Below, in pieces: positions 36,516-44,894 of a stretch of 64,000 bases of DNA; within the stretch, counting starts at the first letter, position 1, and each line of letters opens with the position of its first letter. The notes under the pieces are model-generated. The model worked only from the letters and a program-made list of their open reading frames with translations, did not search any database and was not told the origin of the DNA. Position numbers and translations under genes: made by a program. This DNA comes from Komagataeibacter xylinus (lineage in GTDB: Bacteria; Pseudomonadota; Alphaproteobacteria; Acetobacterales; Acetobacteraceae): assembly GCF_009834365.1 (NCBI RefSeq), contig NZ_CP041349.1, positions 169,862 through 233,861 on the forward strand, in the 5' to 3' direction.

Positions 36516-36737
36516 ATGCGTAAACTTTTTTTTCTGGCGAGCTGCGCGTCTTTGATTCTATCGCCACTTTCGGGATTTTGTGCTGACCCAGAAATTCATC
36601 ATACGCGCCCGGGCGGTGAACCTGAACGTCTCGGTGATCAGGAGACAGCAGCGACTCCCCAGGAACCGACTTATTCCGCGCCCAGCGAGAAGAAGCCGCG
36701 GCACGTACTAAACCACAATCGTAAGGCAACCAGATAA
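36516..36737 (+). CDS. small exported protein (73 aa)
   Basis: Not recognised. It starts at ATG 36516, 11 bases after GGGAGG, a strong ribosome site. The signal peptide is MRKLFFLASCASLILSPLSG with cleavage near FCA. The mature ~50 residues are polar, Pro/Glu/Lys-rich and probably disordered (TRPGGEPERLGDQET, SEKKPRHVLNH). It is divergent from oxdC and upstream of the Tat-type bicupin. Role unknown; it may be a periplasmic partner of this island. Confidence 0.55.
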   Translation: MRKLFFLASCASLILSPLSGFCADPEIHHTRPGGEPERLGDQETAATPQEPTYSAPSEKKPRHVLNHNRKATR

Positions 36738-37177
36738 AAGATGGTTACACGGAGCGATGAGAACATCGCATCCTGCAGGGCATCAAGAAGAACTTACGTC
36801 ACACCCACCAGGTTCTCTGGTTTTAGACTGATGATAATAGCGGTTCATCATGACTGCTGTTGTCAATGATCCGTGATTACGTACATTCATGAGCGGGTGT
36901 TCAGTTAGCGTGCGGCACTACCATATGTCTGATCTGTAATGCTCTATCGCTGCCTCCTGAAGAGATATGAATACGCGGTGACGTGATCTCGAGTGGCGAA
37001 GTTTCTAATGCAAAAGCGGTGCAATCCGACGGACTGACCTGACAACGAAAAAGACTTTCCGAATACGGTCTCATCAAATCGGGCGTAAGCACGCACACGG
37101 ACGATCAGCGCGATGTAGGTTTGCCACTGCAAAAAATATCATAACCGTAAAGTTAATTTTAGATACTGCGTCCGTGA
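36738..37177. other. intergenic stretch upstream of the exported bicupin
   Basis: About 440 bp with no gene seen; several short frames are non-coding. It ends at the conserved 18-bp element that probably drives the next gene. Confidence 0.45.
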
Positions 37178-37195
37178 ACTAAACCTAAGTACAAT
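37178..37195 (+). promoter_or_regulatory. 18-bp element shared with the tatA promoter
   Basis: ACTAAACCTAAGTACAAT, identical to 41796-41813. TACAAT looks like a -10 hexamer, and the preceding bases could be an activator site covering the -35 region. The bicupin ATG is 54 bp downstream. Confidence 0.65.
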
Positions 37196-37249
37196 AGATA
37201 CTCTGAGCGCCGGTTCCTATTGTAATCATGGTAACCAACGGAGAATACC

Positions 37250-38488
37250 ATGAACCCAATGCAACGCAGAGGATTTCTTTCAGCCGCGAGCTTTTTCGGA
37301 CTTGCCGGCGCCGCACATGCGGCTACGTTCGGAAATCCTGACCGTCCGGCACAGGGCATGCAGAATGCTGTCTCGCCTTCAAGCCGTTCCGACCCGGGAC
37401 CGAAAAACCCTGCGCTCGCCTCGCAGTTTCCGGATTTCCAGTCTCCGCCGGCAACTGACGTAGACGGTATGCCCTTATTCTGGGCTTCGTTTAACAACGC
37501 ACATAAACGTATCCAGAACGGTGGCTGGGCTCGAGAAATTACCCAGGATGACTTTGCCATTTCCGAGGATATCTCGGGTGTCAACATGCGTCTCAGCGCT
37601 GGCGGCATTCGGGAGATGCACTGGCACCAGCAGGCAGAATGGGCAATCATGCTTACGGGCAAGTGCCGCATCACCACCCTTGACGAAGAAGGGCGTCCGA
37701 GCGTTGATGATGTTGAGGCTGGAGATCTCTGGTATTTCCCTCCCGGTCTGCCGCATTCCCTCCAGGGCCTTGGACCCGATGGCGCAGAATTCCTGCTCGC
37801 ATTCGACAATGGGAAATCCTCGGAGTTCAATACCCTCTTGGTGACGGATTGGCTCGCTCACACTCCGCCGGAAGTTCTTGCAAAAAACTTCGGCGTGCCA
37901 GAAGCGGCCTTCAAAAACATTCCGCTTGACAACCTGTGGATATTCCAGGGCGACATCCCACCGGATCTGCCGGTTGATCGGAAAAACGCCCGGGTCGTTC
38001 CCGGTGCCCAGAAAGTCATCTACAAACTTTCACAAGCACAACCTCTGTCCCGTACCCATGGAGGGATGGCGCAGGTTGCGGACAGTCGGAACTTTCCGAT
38101 CTCCAAGACTGTAGCCGCCGCTTTGGAAACCATAGAGCCGGGCGGCATGCGCGAAATGCATTGGCATCCAAACGCTGACGAATGGGCGTTCGTCATCAAA
38201 GGCAAGGCGCGCGTGACGGTGTTTAATACGGGGCCAAAAGCGCAGACCGCGAACTTTAATCCGGGCGACGTGTGGTATATTAAGAAAAGCCTCGGTCATT
38301 ACGTCGAAAATACGGGAAATGATGTCTTGCAGATCATTTCGGTATTCAAATCCGATCGCTTCGCTGAGGTGTCACTGACCGACTGGCTGACGCATGTGCC
38401 GCCGGAAATGGTCAGACAGACCCTGAATCTCGATCCAGACGTGCTTGCGCGATTCCCGACCGGGCGGCCTGACTTTATGCCCCTCTGA
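37250..38488 (+). CDS. Tat-exported bicupin, oxalate decarboxylase family
   Basis: The 412-residue protein starts with a twin-arginine signal (MNPMQRRGFLSAASFFGLAG, cleavage near AHA), so it is exported folded, as expected for a manganese protein. Cupin 1 has REMHWHQQAEWAIMLTGKCR and cupin 2 has REMHWHPNADEWAFVIKGKA. The lid reads SSEFN; the Glu is present but the loop differs from the SENS/SENE of classical decarboxylases, so activity could be decarboxylase or oxidase. It is about 50% similar in pattern to the cytoplasmic copy. A strong terminator follows. The accessory tatABC genes 4.7 kb downstream share its promoter element. Confidence 0.82.
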   Translation: MNPMQRRGFLSAASFFGLAGAAHAATFGNPDRPAQGMQNAVSPSSRSDPGPKNPALASQFPDFQSPPATDVDGMPLFWASFNNAHKRIQNGGWAREITQDDFAISEDISGVNMRLSAGGIREMHWHQQAEWAIMLTGKCRITTLDEEGRPSVDDVEAGDLWYFPPGLPHSLQGLGPDGAEFLLAFDNGKSSEFNTLLVTDWLAHTPPEVLAKNFGVPEAAFKNIPLDNLWIFQGDIPPDLPVDRKNARVVPGAQKVIYKLSQAQPLSRTHGGMAQVADSRNFPISKTVAAALETIEPGGMREMHWHPNADEWAFVIKGKARVTVFNTGPKAQTANFNPGDVWYIKKSLGHYVENTGNDVLQIISVFKSDRFAEVSLTDWLTHVPPEMVRQTLNLDPDVLARFPTGRPDFMPL

Positions 38489-38495
38489 CCAACCG

Positions 38496-38530
38496 ACCGC
38501 TCCCGCGTTAAATGGCGGGAGCGGTTTTTT
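38496..38530 (+). terminator. rho-independent terminator after the bicupin gene
   Basis: An 11-bp perfect stem (ACCGCTCCCGC / GCGGGAGCGGT) with an 8-base loop is followed directly by a run of T. It starts 8 bases after the stop. Confidence 0.9.
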
Positions 38531-38576
38531 CCCTTGTTATGCCCGCCTGTTTTTTTCGAAATCACGTCCTTGCAAA

Positions 38577-38858
38577 ATGGAGTGCCACGTGTCGTTGCGG
38601 GTAAAATTTGATCCGTCTTTCATTGGGCAGGAAGTCGCGCGCCAGTGCTTCAACGAAGGGCGGAATGCAGATGAGCTTGAATATTACCTTGCTGGCGCTT
38701 CATACGCGATATGCCTAACGCTAGCAAAAGACAAACCATGGATGAGCGCGGAGTTCGTTAATATAGGTAACACTATTGCAAAAGCTGGAATGCAGACCTT
38801 CATAGATCTGATGAAAAATAACTTTTTGACGAATGTAACGCCTATGGGAACGGCGTAA
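38577..38858 (+). CDS. hypothetical protein (93 aa)
   Basis: Not recognised. MECHVSLRVKFDPSF..., about 93 residues, cytoplasmic, helical, with an acidic N-terminal half (GRNADELEYYLAGASYAICL) and a C-terminal helix GMQTFIDLMKNNFL. It follows the terminator of the bicupin gene and has no close neighbour on its strand until the porin. The start was chosen at the first ATG after the terminator, but the ribosome site is weak. Confidence 0.45.
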   Translation: MECHVSLRVKFDPSFIGQEVARQCFNEGRNADELEYYLAGASYAICLTLAKDKPWMSAEFVNIGNTIAKAGMQTFIDLMKNNFLTNVTPMGTA

Positions 38859-39002
38859 TGCTATAAAGAAAATAACATGCCATTCCAACAATATAGACAG
38901 ATAGCGTCATGTTCTCAGAAACTGATACGTAGAATGTATAATGTGTCGTATATGATCGACTCTAAGACCGCCACTTCGCGCGAGCCAAATTGGTGAAGAT
39001 GA

Positions 39003-40337
39003 TTGAAGTGGTCTGATTCTTTTTTTTGCATGGCGTTTCTTTCGGGTGCATGCACTACAGCATGCGCTCAGGTTCCCCCTGTACGCTTCTTCAGTTCCGG
39101 CGTAACACCGCAGCAGATCGTTCCGGACAGCATTGACCCAATGTCTCATTTTTCCGGGAACTGGGGAGGTGCCCGAGACTGGCTTCTCAAGCGAGGAATT
39201 GACATCCGTTTATCCGACGCAAACGAGTTCTGGGCCGACCCAGTCGGTGGAGCGCAAGCATCAAATAACTACGTCGGGTCAACGGCGGTTGAAATGCTGG
39301 CGGATTTACATACTTTGACCGGGCTGCCTTTAGGGACATTTGACATCAGTGCCATGGAAATTCGTGGACGACCTTTCAGTAATGATCCTCTTTATGTTTT
39401 TAATCAGACTTCGAATATTGAAGCTGACGACAACACTAGGCTTTACGAGTTATGGTACAGTCAAAAATTCGCACATGGGCACTTTGCATTCAAAATCGGC
39501 AAGCTGGATCTTGGACATGACTTCATGATCAGCGATGTCGCTCTGAGCTTTTTGAATGCCTCTTTTTCATGGCCCATGATGCCCGATAACGATCTGTATG
39601 ACCAAGGCCCAGTATCTCCCGTGGCGACCCCTGCAGTGAGGCTACGTTACACGCTCTCGCAATGCTGGAATTTTCTGTTTGCAGTCGGCGATGATAACCC
39701 CATCGGGGCACCGTTCATCAATACGCAGGATCCGTGGAGCCAGAATAGCGATCCGTCTGGAACCCGGTTCAACTTCTCAACAGGCGCACTATTTTTTGCA
39801 GAATCCCAATATCGTAGGCGAATAGCGGGGAAAGAAGGCATATATAAAATTGGTGGTTACTTCGATACGGGACGATTTCCGGACCAGGTTGATTCAAGCC
39901 GCCTGCACAAAACCAATTGGTCCGTCTATGCCATCGCTGATCAGACCCTGCAGAAGTTCCGGAATTCAAGCGAACTCGACGCTTTCATTCGCGGTAACTG
40001 GACTGCCGATACCGACCGCAATCAGATCGTCTACGCCGTAGACGGTGGTATTGCTCTGAAGAACCCTCTTAACCGGGATGGTGATATCGTTGGACTTGGC
40101 GCTGGGGTGGGTGCCGCGAGCCACTCTTTGGCAAGAGCCGACCGGGTGGATGGCCTACCGGGGCAAAAGCGGGAATATCACCTGGAACTGACATATCAGG
40201 CGCAAGTCAATCCATGGCTGATGCTGCAGCCGGATATTCAAGGGATTCTGTCACCCAGTGGAGGCGTGCTCGACAACGCCGGCCGACGCGTCCGAAACGA
40301 AGCGATATTCGGCATCCACGGCGAAATAACCTTCTAA
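39003..40337 (+). CDS. OprB-like carbohydrate/organic-anion porin
   Basis: The 444-residue product (TTG start; ATG 39030 is the alternative) has a signal peptide ending CAQ. The OprB pattern follows: FSGNWGGARDWLLKRGIDIR, many short amphipathic beta strands, RLYELWYSQKFAHGHFAFKI, GKLDLGHDFM, and a C-terminal aromatic residue in ITF. Such 16-strand barrels let sugars or small acids cross the outer membrane. Position next to oxalate genes suggests it admits the substrate, but OprB proteins are common in acetic acid bacteria and the specificity is unknown. A possible extended -10 (TGTATAAT) lies at 38935-38942. Confidence 0.82.
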   Translation: MKWSDSFFCMAFLSGACTTACAQVPPVRFFSSGVTPQQIVPDSIDPMSHFSGNWGGARDWLLKRGIDIRLSDANEFWADPVGGAQASNNYVGSTAVEMLADLHTLTGLPLGTFDISAMEIRGRPFSNDPLYVFNQTSNIEADDNTRLYELWYSQKFAHGHFAFKIGKLDLGHDFMISDVALSFLNASFSWPMMPDNDLYDQGPVSPVATPAVRLRYTLSQCWNFLFAVGDDNPIGAPFINTQDPWSQNSDPSGTRFNFSTGALFFAESQYRRRIAGKEGIYKIGGYFDTGRFPDQVDSSRLHKTNWSVYAIADQTLQKFRNSSELDAFIRGNWTADTDRNQIVYAVDGGIALKNPLNRDGDIVGLGAGVGAASHSLARADRVDGLPGQKREYHLELTYQAQVNPWLMLQPDIQGILSPSGGVLDNAGRRVRNEAIFGIHGEITF

Positions 40338-40364
40338 TGAATAAATTGAAAGACTGTAAAAAAT

Positions 40365-40883
40365 ATGCGCAGACGTTCTCTACGTAAGCTTAACAAATGG
40401 CGTCACATGTCGGCTGTCCTCGCCTGCACGTACGCCTTAGTGTCTGGTCGGTTGTCCAGCGCGTATGGAAAAGAAACCCATGAGTTGATATGCCCAGGAG
40501 TACAGGCCGGTATCATGCTGACAGTGTTTGGCACTTTCAACGGTTATCCGCATTCGGCACTCCATGACGCTGTTGTGCGCGGCATTGCATGCCCCCGTGG
40601 AGAAACACAACTACGGGCGTTTGAGAAAATTGGCGTGCCGCCCCCACACCTGAGGATCAACGTTGAACACCCCGCCGGCCAGGGTCTCACGGGAGCCGTT
40701 TCCGTTACGCTGTTCTGGCGGGGGCGGCTTATCCTGGGAGAACGGAAAAACCTCTCTTTATTGGCCAAAACCCGGGCTCCTTCCATCGTCTCTAGCGATA
40801 TTAATGTCATGACCGATCGGTTGTGGCATGACCTCGCTGAACTCGACCGAGCGACAGGATCCGCTAAGGCGGTCGGCCCGTGA
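40365..40883 (+). CDS. small exported hypothetical protein
   Basis: Not recognised. The 172-residue product has an Arg-rich N-terminus (MRRRSLRKLNKWRH) and a hydrophobic segment that may be a signal or anchor (~15-35). Conserved-looking strands include ELICPGVQAGIMLTVFGTFN and a basic C-terminal half with a VSVTLFWRGRLILG segment. Start ATG 28 bp after the porin stop suggests co-transcription. Likely periplasmic; function unknown. Confidence 0.5.
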   Translation: MRRRSLRKLNKWRHMSAVLACTYALVSGRLSSAYGKETHELICPGVQAGIMLTVFGTFNGYPHSALHDAVVRGIACPRGETQLRAFEKIGVPPPHLRINVEHPAGQGLTGAVSVTLFWRGRLILGERKNLSLLAKTRAPSIVSSDINVMTDRLWHDLAELDRATGSAKAVGP

Positions 40884-41795
40884 CGGTTTCTCACGCCCGG
40901 CTGCCTTAGAGTGGTATGATTGAACATAGACATTGCCTTGCTTTTCGGCTGACCATGCCGCTTCAGTCCGACGAGCAAATCGCGCTGATACCGCATCGCT
41001 TCCGGCAAACTTCGGCGCGGCGCGCGCGATTAGGGTCTCGCTGATACGCCTCGTCACTGACGCCGAGCTGACAGCCACGCGAGTTATGGCAACATTGCGC
41101 CGGCACAGCCGCGCTCGGGTGCCAATGCCTGTGGCTTCAGTGGCCCTGACAGAGGGGCTGGGACAGGCCTGACGCCGACATGACCGCCGCACGCGTTCTC
41201 TGCTGCTTATGTCAGCTCAGAAACTTAAAGCGTTGCTCTATGGAGCACATAGCGCCAGCAGGTCAATGGAGCCGCAGCGCGACTGCAGTCAGTTAGGTTA
41301 GACCACAACTGCAGCCGAGCTGAACGGGCCTAAACCGGGCTGAGCTCTCACTTTTCGACAGGTGGGACTGGGATGGCCTAGTGACGAACTGCTCGGAACA
41401 GCGACACCATCCTTGCAAAATTAATCCAGGGGAGATTTACAGACCTGACCGCGTCTGGTCGCATTTTATCCTTGGCTGGACCGCCGTCGTCGAGACACTA
41501 CGTAGCCTTCGCGGCTGTCATAATGTCCTGCAATCGGGCATTGACGCATGATTTCAGCCGACCATGCCGAACTTCGTGCGGATAGAAGACAGCTACCCAA
41601 ACGGTCCAACCCAGTCACCAGATTGGGCGCGGACAATACAGCGCCTTAACTCATACTTCCGCGTACCGGTGCGTCCCAATCCGCACGCCCATTCCTGTCG
41701 ATCGCGGTTCACATGAGATGATGTTCATTTATGGCACGGAGAGCCGCATGCGACACATCAACAGCCACCGTCTGGATTGCCGCAATTTTTGACTC
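40884..41795. other. non-coding/degraded region before tatA
   Basis: About 0.9 kb with no recognised gene. Overlapping frames at 40933-41192 on both strands have biased GC composition without start signals, and stops abound after 41200. It may be a remnant of a deleted gene. Confidence 0.45.
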
Positions 41796-41813
41796 ACTAA
41801 ACCTAAGTACAAT
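41796..41813 (+). promoter_or_regulatory. 18-bp element shared with the bicupin promoter
   Basis: ACTAAACCTAAGTACAAT, identical to 37178-37195. It lies 181 bp before tatA, implying a long leader or additional control. Confidence 0.65.
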
Positions 41814-41994
41814 GGCGACCTCAATATTATGCGCTCATGGTGCTTCCAGGTGCAGCGGCGAGTTCCTCATCCCCATGCGCGAGTCATGAGACGAAACCCG
41901 CGTAGAGACGAGGAACTTCCATGTCGGTGCGGCCTGTTATTCCCGGTCGGCCCAATCAACCGATGGCGCGCGCATAACACTGAGGAGATAAAAT

Positions 41995-42219
41995 ATGGGT
42001 TCATTTAGTATCTGGCACTGGGCACTCGTTTTCGGCGTGGTCCTTGTTCTTTTTGGTGGAGGGAAACGCCTTTCATCTACGATGGGTGATCTTGGGAGGG
42101 GTCTCAAGGTCTTCCGTAAGGAGATCAGCGATCTTAGCACCGACGATCCGCCGACCTCGCTGGAGGATAAGCGCCCTGTAGTCACTGAGCATATCAACAA
42201 AGAGGCTGTCCCTTCGTGA
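41995..42219 (+). CDS. tatA: Tat translocase subunit TatA
   Basis: 74 residues. One N-terminal transmembrane helix (WHWALVFGVVLVLFGGGKRL) is followed by an amphipathic helix (TMGDLGRGLKVFRKEISDL) and an acidic tail. The FGG hinge is present. TatA multimers form the passage for folded twin-arginine proteins. The next gene overlaps its stop. With tatB and tatC downstream this is a full Tat set. Confidence 0.88.
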   Translation: MGSFSIWHWALVFGVVLVLFGGGKRLSSTMGDLGRGLKVFRKEISDLSTDDPPTSLEDKRPVVTEHINKEAVPS

Positions 42220-42797
42220 CAGGACGGCAATGTGGTTACAAAGGAGCGTCCGATTGTTGTGAGAACGGCATGATCTTTCATCCAACGAATTGTCACAGTC
42301 TCGCCCCCATACGTTTTATACTTCGATGTGGAATTCTTGTAGCCCTTCTACTTCCTTCTGGTGCTGCCATGTCTCGACAACCTACCTCCCGTGGAGCACC
42401 GCGAAAGGAATTCATGCTCCATGCTGAGGGGCAGCAAATATATGTATGCCACCGATCCGCGACAGGAGCATTAGAATGGAAGCTCGACGAACCAGCGGCA
42501 GAATTATTCGAAGGGTATGTGTACTATGGGATACATTCGGCCGGCCCGAGTTGGTTACTATCTGATGGGTCATCCGTTCGAGCCACCGTAATGGAGGTGA
42601 CACATTCGGCGAGGCATACCGACGTGCCGCAATTGCATTTGAAGGTTACGCAACATGGGGGCAGGGGACTGCTTAGTGGCGCGCGCTACGTCGATCGCGT
42701 GCAGACCATGGGCGGGGCATTGTCAGGTACGTGTACGCTAGAGGACCTCAGCTTCGGAGTGCCCTATGAAGCCAACTATAGGTTCACATTTGATTAA
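42216..42797 (+). CDS. DUF3455-like exported protein
   Basis: 193 residues from a GTG overlapping the tatA stop (GTGA); ATG 42270 is more likely and gives 175 residues with a hydrophobic export signal (RCGILVALLLPSGAAM). The mature part reads EGQQIYVCHRSATGALEWKL, AGPSWLLSDGSSVRATVMEV and VPYEANYRF. This matches DUF3455 proteins, which are secreted beta-rich proteins of unknown function. It is inserted between tatA and tatB, an unusual position that suggests it is a client or partner of the local export system. Confidence 0.65.
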   Translation: MTGRQCGYKGASDCCENGMIFHPTNCHSLAPIRFILRCGILVALLLPSGAAMSRQPTSRGAPRKEFMLHAEGQQIYVCHRSATGALEWKLDEPAAELFEGYVYYGIHSAGPSWLLSDGSSVRATVMEVTHSARHTDVPQLHLKVTQHGGRGLLSGARYVDRVQTMGGALSGTCTLEDLSFGVPYEANYRFTFD

Positions 42798-43128
42798 GAA
42801 TTCCCCGCGCTGCGTATTGCCATAAAGCACAGGCAAACGATCCCTTTACATCGTGGAACGCTGGCGTGAGGCGATCGCTGCCTGCGCGGGTTCCTACGAC
42901 AATCCACATGATTCTCGCCGTGCGGAGCCGTCTAATTGCTCGGTGCGACGCTGGTGCCCGTCATCTATGGCACCACAGATTTCACGCTGAAAAGGGATAT
43001 GTTGGAGAGCGGGTTTCCATATGACTAGGAATGTGGCCGAAACTATTGACGTCTGAGAGGCCACGAATGGACCAACCTAAAAAAGTTCTGTCGATCACCA
43101 GAACTGCAGGTAAAAAGGACAAAAATAC
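42798..43128. other. intergenic region between the DUF3455-like gene and tatB
   Basis: 331 bp, no gene recognised. Fragments such as VERWREAIAACAG in one frame suggest remnants. No clear promoter was singled out. Confidence 0.35.
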
Positions 43129-43527
43129 ATGTTTGGACTTTCGTGGAGCGAAATTTTGGTGGTAGCGGGGCTCAGCGTAATGCTTCTGCGGCCAGAAGAT
43201 CTGCCTGTCATCATGCGCGGTCTAAAGGAAGCCCGAAAAAAAATAGGTGAATTGCGTGGTGAGTTTGTCCAAAGAATTTCTGACATCAGTAGAGAACTAG
43301 AACTCAGCGAAATTCGAAACCAAGTGCGATCATTCGAGCAGTCAGTTGATCCTCGTCGCATCATGGATTGTCTTCAGCCACATACCGAATATAGATCTGG
43401 CGCCGAGCAAAAAAAAGTCATCGTGGCGATGTCCACGCACAACACAACGAACGTGATGGCAGACCACGCCGAGCGGGTCAACGCGGTACTGCCGCCAGAT
43501 CATGCTCCGCCTCATGAGCAGAAATAA
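43129..43527 (+). CDS. tatB: Tat translocase subunit TatB
   Basis: 132 residues. The N-terminus MFGLSWSEILVVAGLSVMLL and LRPEDLPVIMRGLKEARKKI form the TatB membrane helix with Glu at position 8 and the following amphipathic helix. A charged coiled-coil-like part and polar tail follow. TatB with TatC recognises twin-arginine signals. tatC starts 21 bp later. Confidence 0.88.
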   Translation: MFGLSWSEILVVAGLSVMLLRPEDLPVIMRGLKEARKKIGELRGEFVQRISDISRELELSEIRNQVRSFEQSVDPRRIMDCLQPHTEYRSGAEQKKVIVAMSTHNTTNVMADHAERVNAVLPPDHAPPHEQK

Positions 43528-43547
43528 GCTTCTGCTTCGGAGATTTT

Positions 43548-44330
43548 ATGATGGACCATGTTCAAACCGCCCGCCTGGCAGACAGCCCCGTAAGCATATG
43601 GGAGCATATCTCGGAACTCAGGCGGCGCCTAATCTGGTCACTATGCAGTATCGTGGCCTGTTTTATATTCTGTTACCATTTTTCAGACAGGATATATGAC
43701 TTTGTCGCAGAGCCATTAACAGCCTTACTGCGCCGTGAAGGCGATCATCCCCAGCTCATTTTTACTGCACTAAGCGAAGCTTTTTTTACATACATAAGGC
43801 TTTCAATATTTTCTTCCGTATTTATATCAATACCATTTGTGTTGTTGCAGGTCTGGATGTTCGTATCGCCCGGACTCTATCCCAAGGAGAAGCGAGCTTT
43901 TGCGACTTTATTAATATCAGTCCCCCTATTTTTTTTGTTGGGAGCCGCTTTGGCATATTTTGTGGTGCTGCCGCTGGCATGGAAATTTTTTCTTTCATTC
44001 CAGGCCGCAGGAGGCCCTGATGGCACTCAAATACAACTTCAGGCCAAAATCTCCGAATACTTAAGCCTTGTGATGCAAATCGTTACGGCTTTTGGTGCTG
44101 CCTTCGAATTACCCGTGATTTTGTCAGCTCTATGTTATCTCGGACTCATAAAGGGAAGTCACTTAAGGAGCTTTCGGCGCTATGCCTGCGTGGGTTCGTT
44201 CGCCATCGCCGCCATAATCACTCCTCCCGATGTGATTACTCAAGTGTCGTTGGCTGTCCCGTTGATGCTGCTATACGAAGTCTCTATTCTCGCTTCTGGC
44301 GTAATCGAACGGACGGCTGACAATCGCTAG
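43548..44330 (+). CDS. tatC: Tat translocase subunit TatC
   Basis: 260 residues with six membrane segments. Conserved TatC features: N-terminal SIWEHISELRRRLIWSL (Glu of the signal-binding face), the FVSPGLYPKEKRAF loop, FFLGAALAYFVVLPL-like helix, and LGLIKGSHLRSFRRYACVGS, IAAIITPPDVITQ. It completes an accessory tatABC on the mobile element. Base composition is lower in GC than in the transfer genes. The Tat-type bicupin nearby is the likely client. Confidence 0.9.
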   Translation: MMDHVQTARLADSPVSIWEHISELRRRLIWSLCSIVACFIFCYHFSDRIYDFVAEPLTALLRREGDHPQLIFTALSEAFFTYIRLSIFSSVFISIPFVLLQVWMFVSPGLYPKEKRAFATLLISVPLFFLLGAALAYFVVLPLAWKFFLSFQAAGGPDGTQIQLQAKISEYLSLVMQIVTAFGAAFELPVILSALCYLGLIKGSHLRSFRRYACVGSFAIAAIITPPDVITQVSLAVPLMLLYEVSILASGVIERTADNR

Positions 44331-44542
44331 CATCAGGACCATTAGATTGTGACATCGAACTGCAATGGGCAGACCGTGGCTAAAAAGGAAACGCTCCTTC
44401 GGACAAACTGGCTTTCCTGTCTGAGCACCGGGGACACAGACTTGACCATATAATCGGCCAACGCATTTGGCAGGATCGAATACCAACTGCTGCACTCTGA
44501 AATCACATGGCTATGCGGCCATTTACAGCCCGCGGTTGCAGT
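44331..44542. other. short intergenic stretch before IS3
   Basis: No gene seen; ends at the left terminal repeat of the IS3-family element. Confidence 0.4.
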
Positions 44543-44609
44543 GGACCTGTGACGGTTTTGTGCCGGTTGACTGAGCGTTTAAAGCTTTCAACAAGAGAGG
44601 CATGATACC

Positions 44610-44894
44610 ATGGCATTGAAGCAGACAGAAGAGTTTCGCCGCGAGGCGGTCAGGATCGCGCTCAGCAGCGGTTTGCCCAGGACGCAGGCGGCGGCGGATC
44701 TGGGGATTGGCAAATCAACGCTGAGCCACTGGATTTCGCAGTATCGGTCGAGCGATCTGACAGCAACAGCGGCTGAAGCGCAGACGGATCTCGTCCGGGA
44801 GAATGAGCGCCTTCGCCTGGAAAACCGTGTCCTACGGGAGGAGAGGGAAATATTAAAAAAAGCCACGCAGTTCTTCGCGAGCCAAAAGACGTGA
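44610..44894 (+). CDS. IS3-family transposase OrfA
   Basis: 94 residues: an HTH (FRREAVRIALSSGLPRTQAA, DLGIGKSTLSHW) and a C-terminal leucine-zipper helix (ENERLRLENRVLREEREILK). OrfA binds the terminal repeats and regulates transposition. A run of seven A at 44855-44861 sits in frame near its end, a typical -1 slippery site; the -1 frame is open from there into OrfB, allowing a fused OrfAB transposase. Confidence 0.85.
   Translation: MALKQTEEFRREAVRIALSSGLPRTQAAADLGIGKSTLSHWISQYRSSDLTATAAEAQTDLVRENERLRLENRVLREEREILKKATQFFASQKT

Noticed and set aside
40933-41192. Overlapping 79- and 144-codon frames after the porin region
   Set aside because: Biased GC composition on both strands, no ribosome site, no motif; treated as non-coding or degraded DNA.
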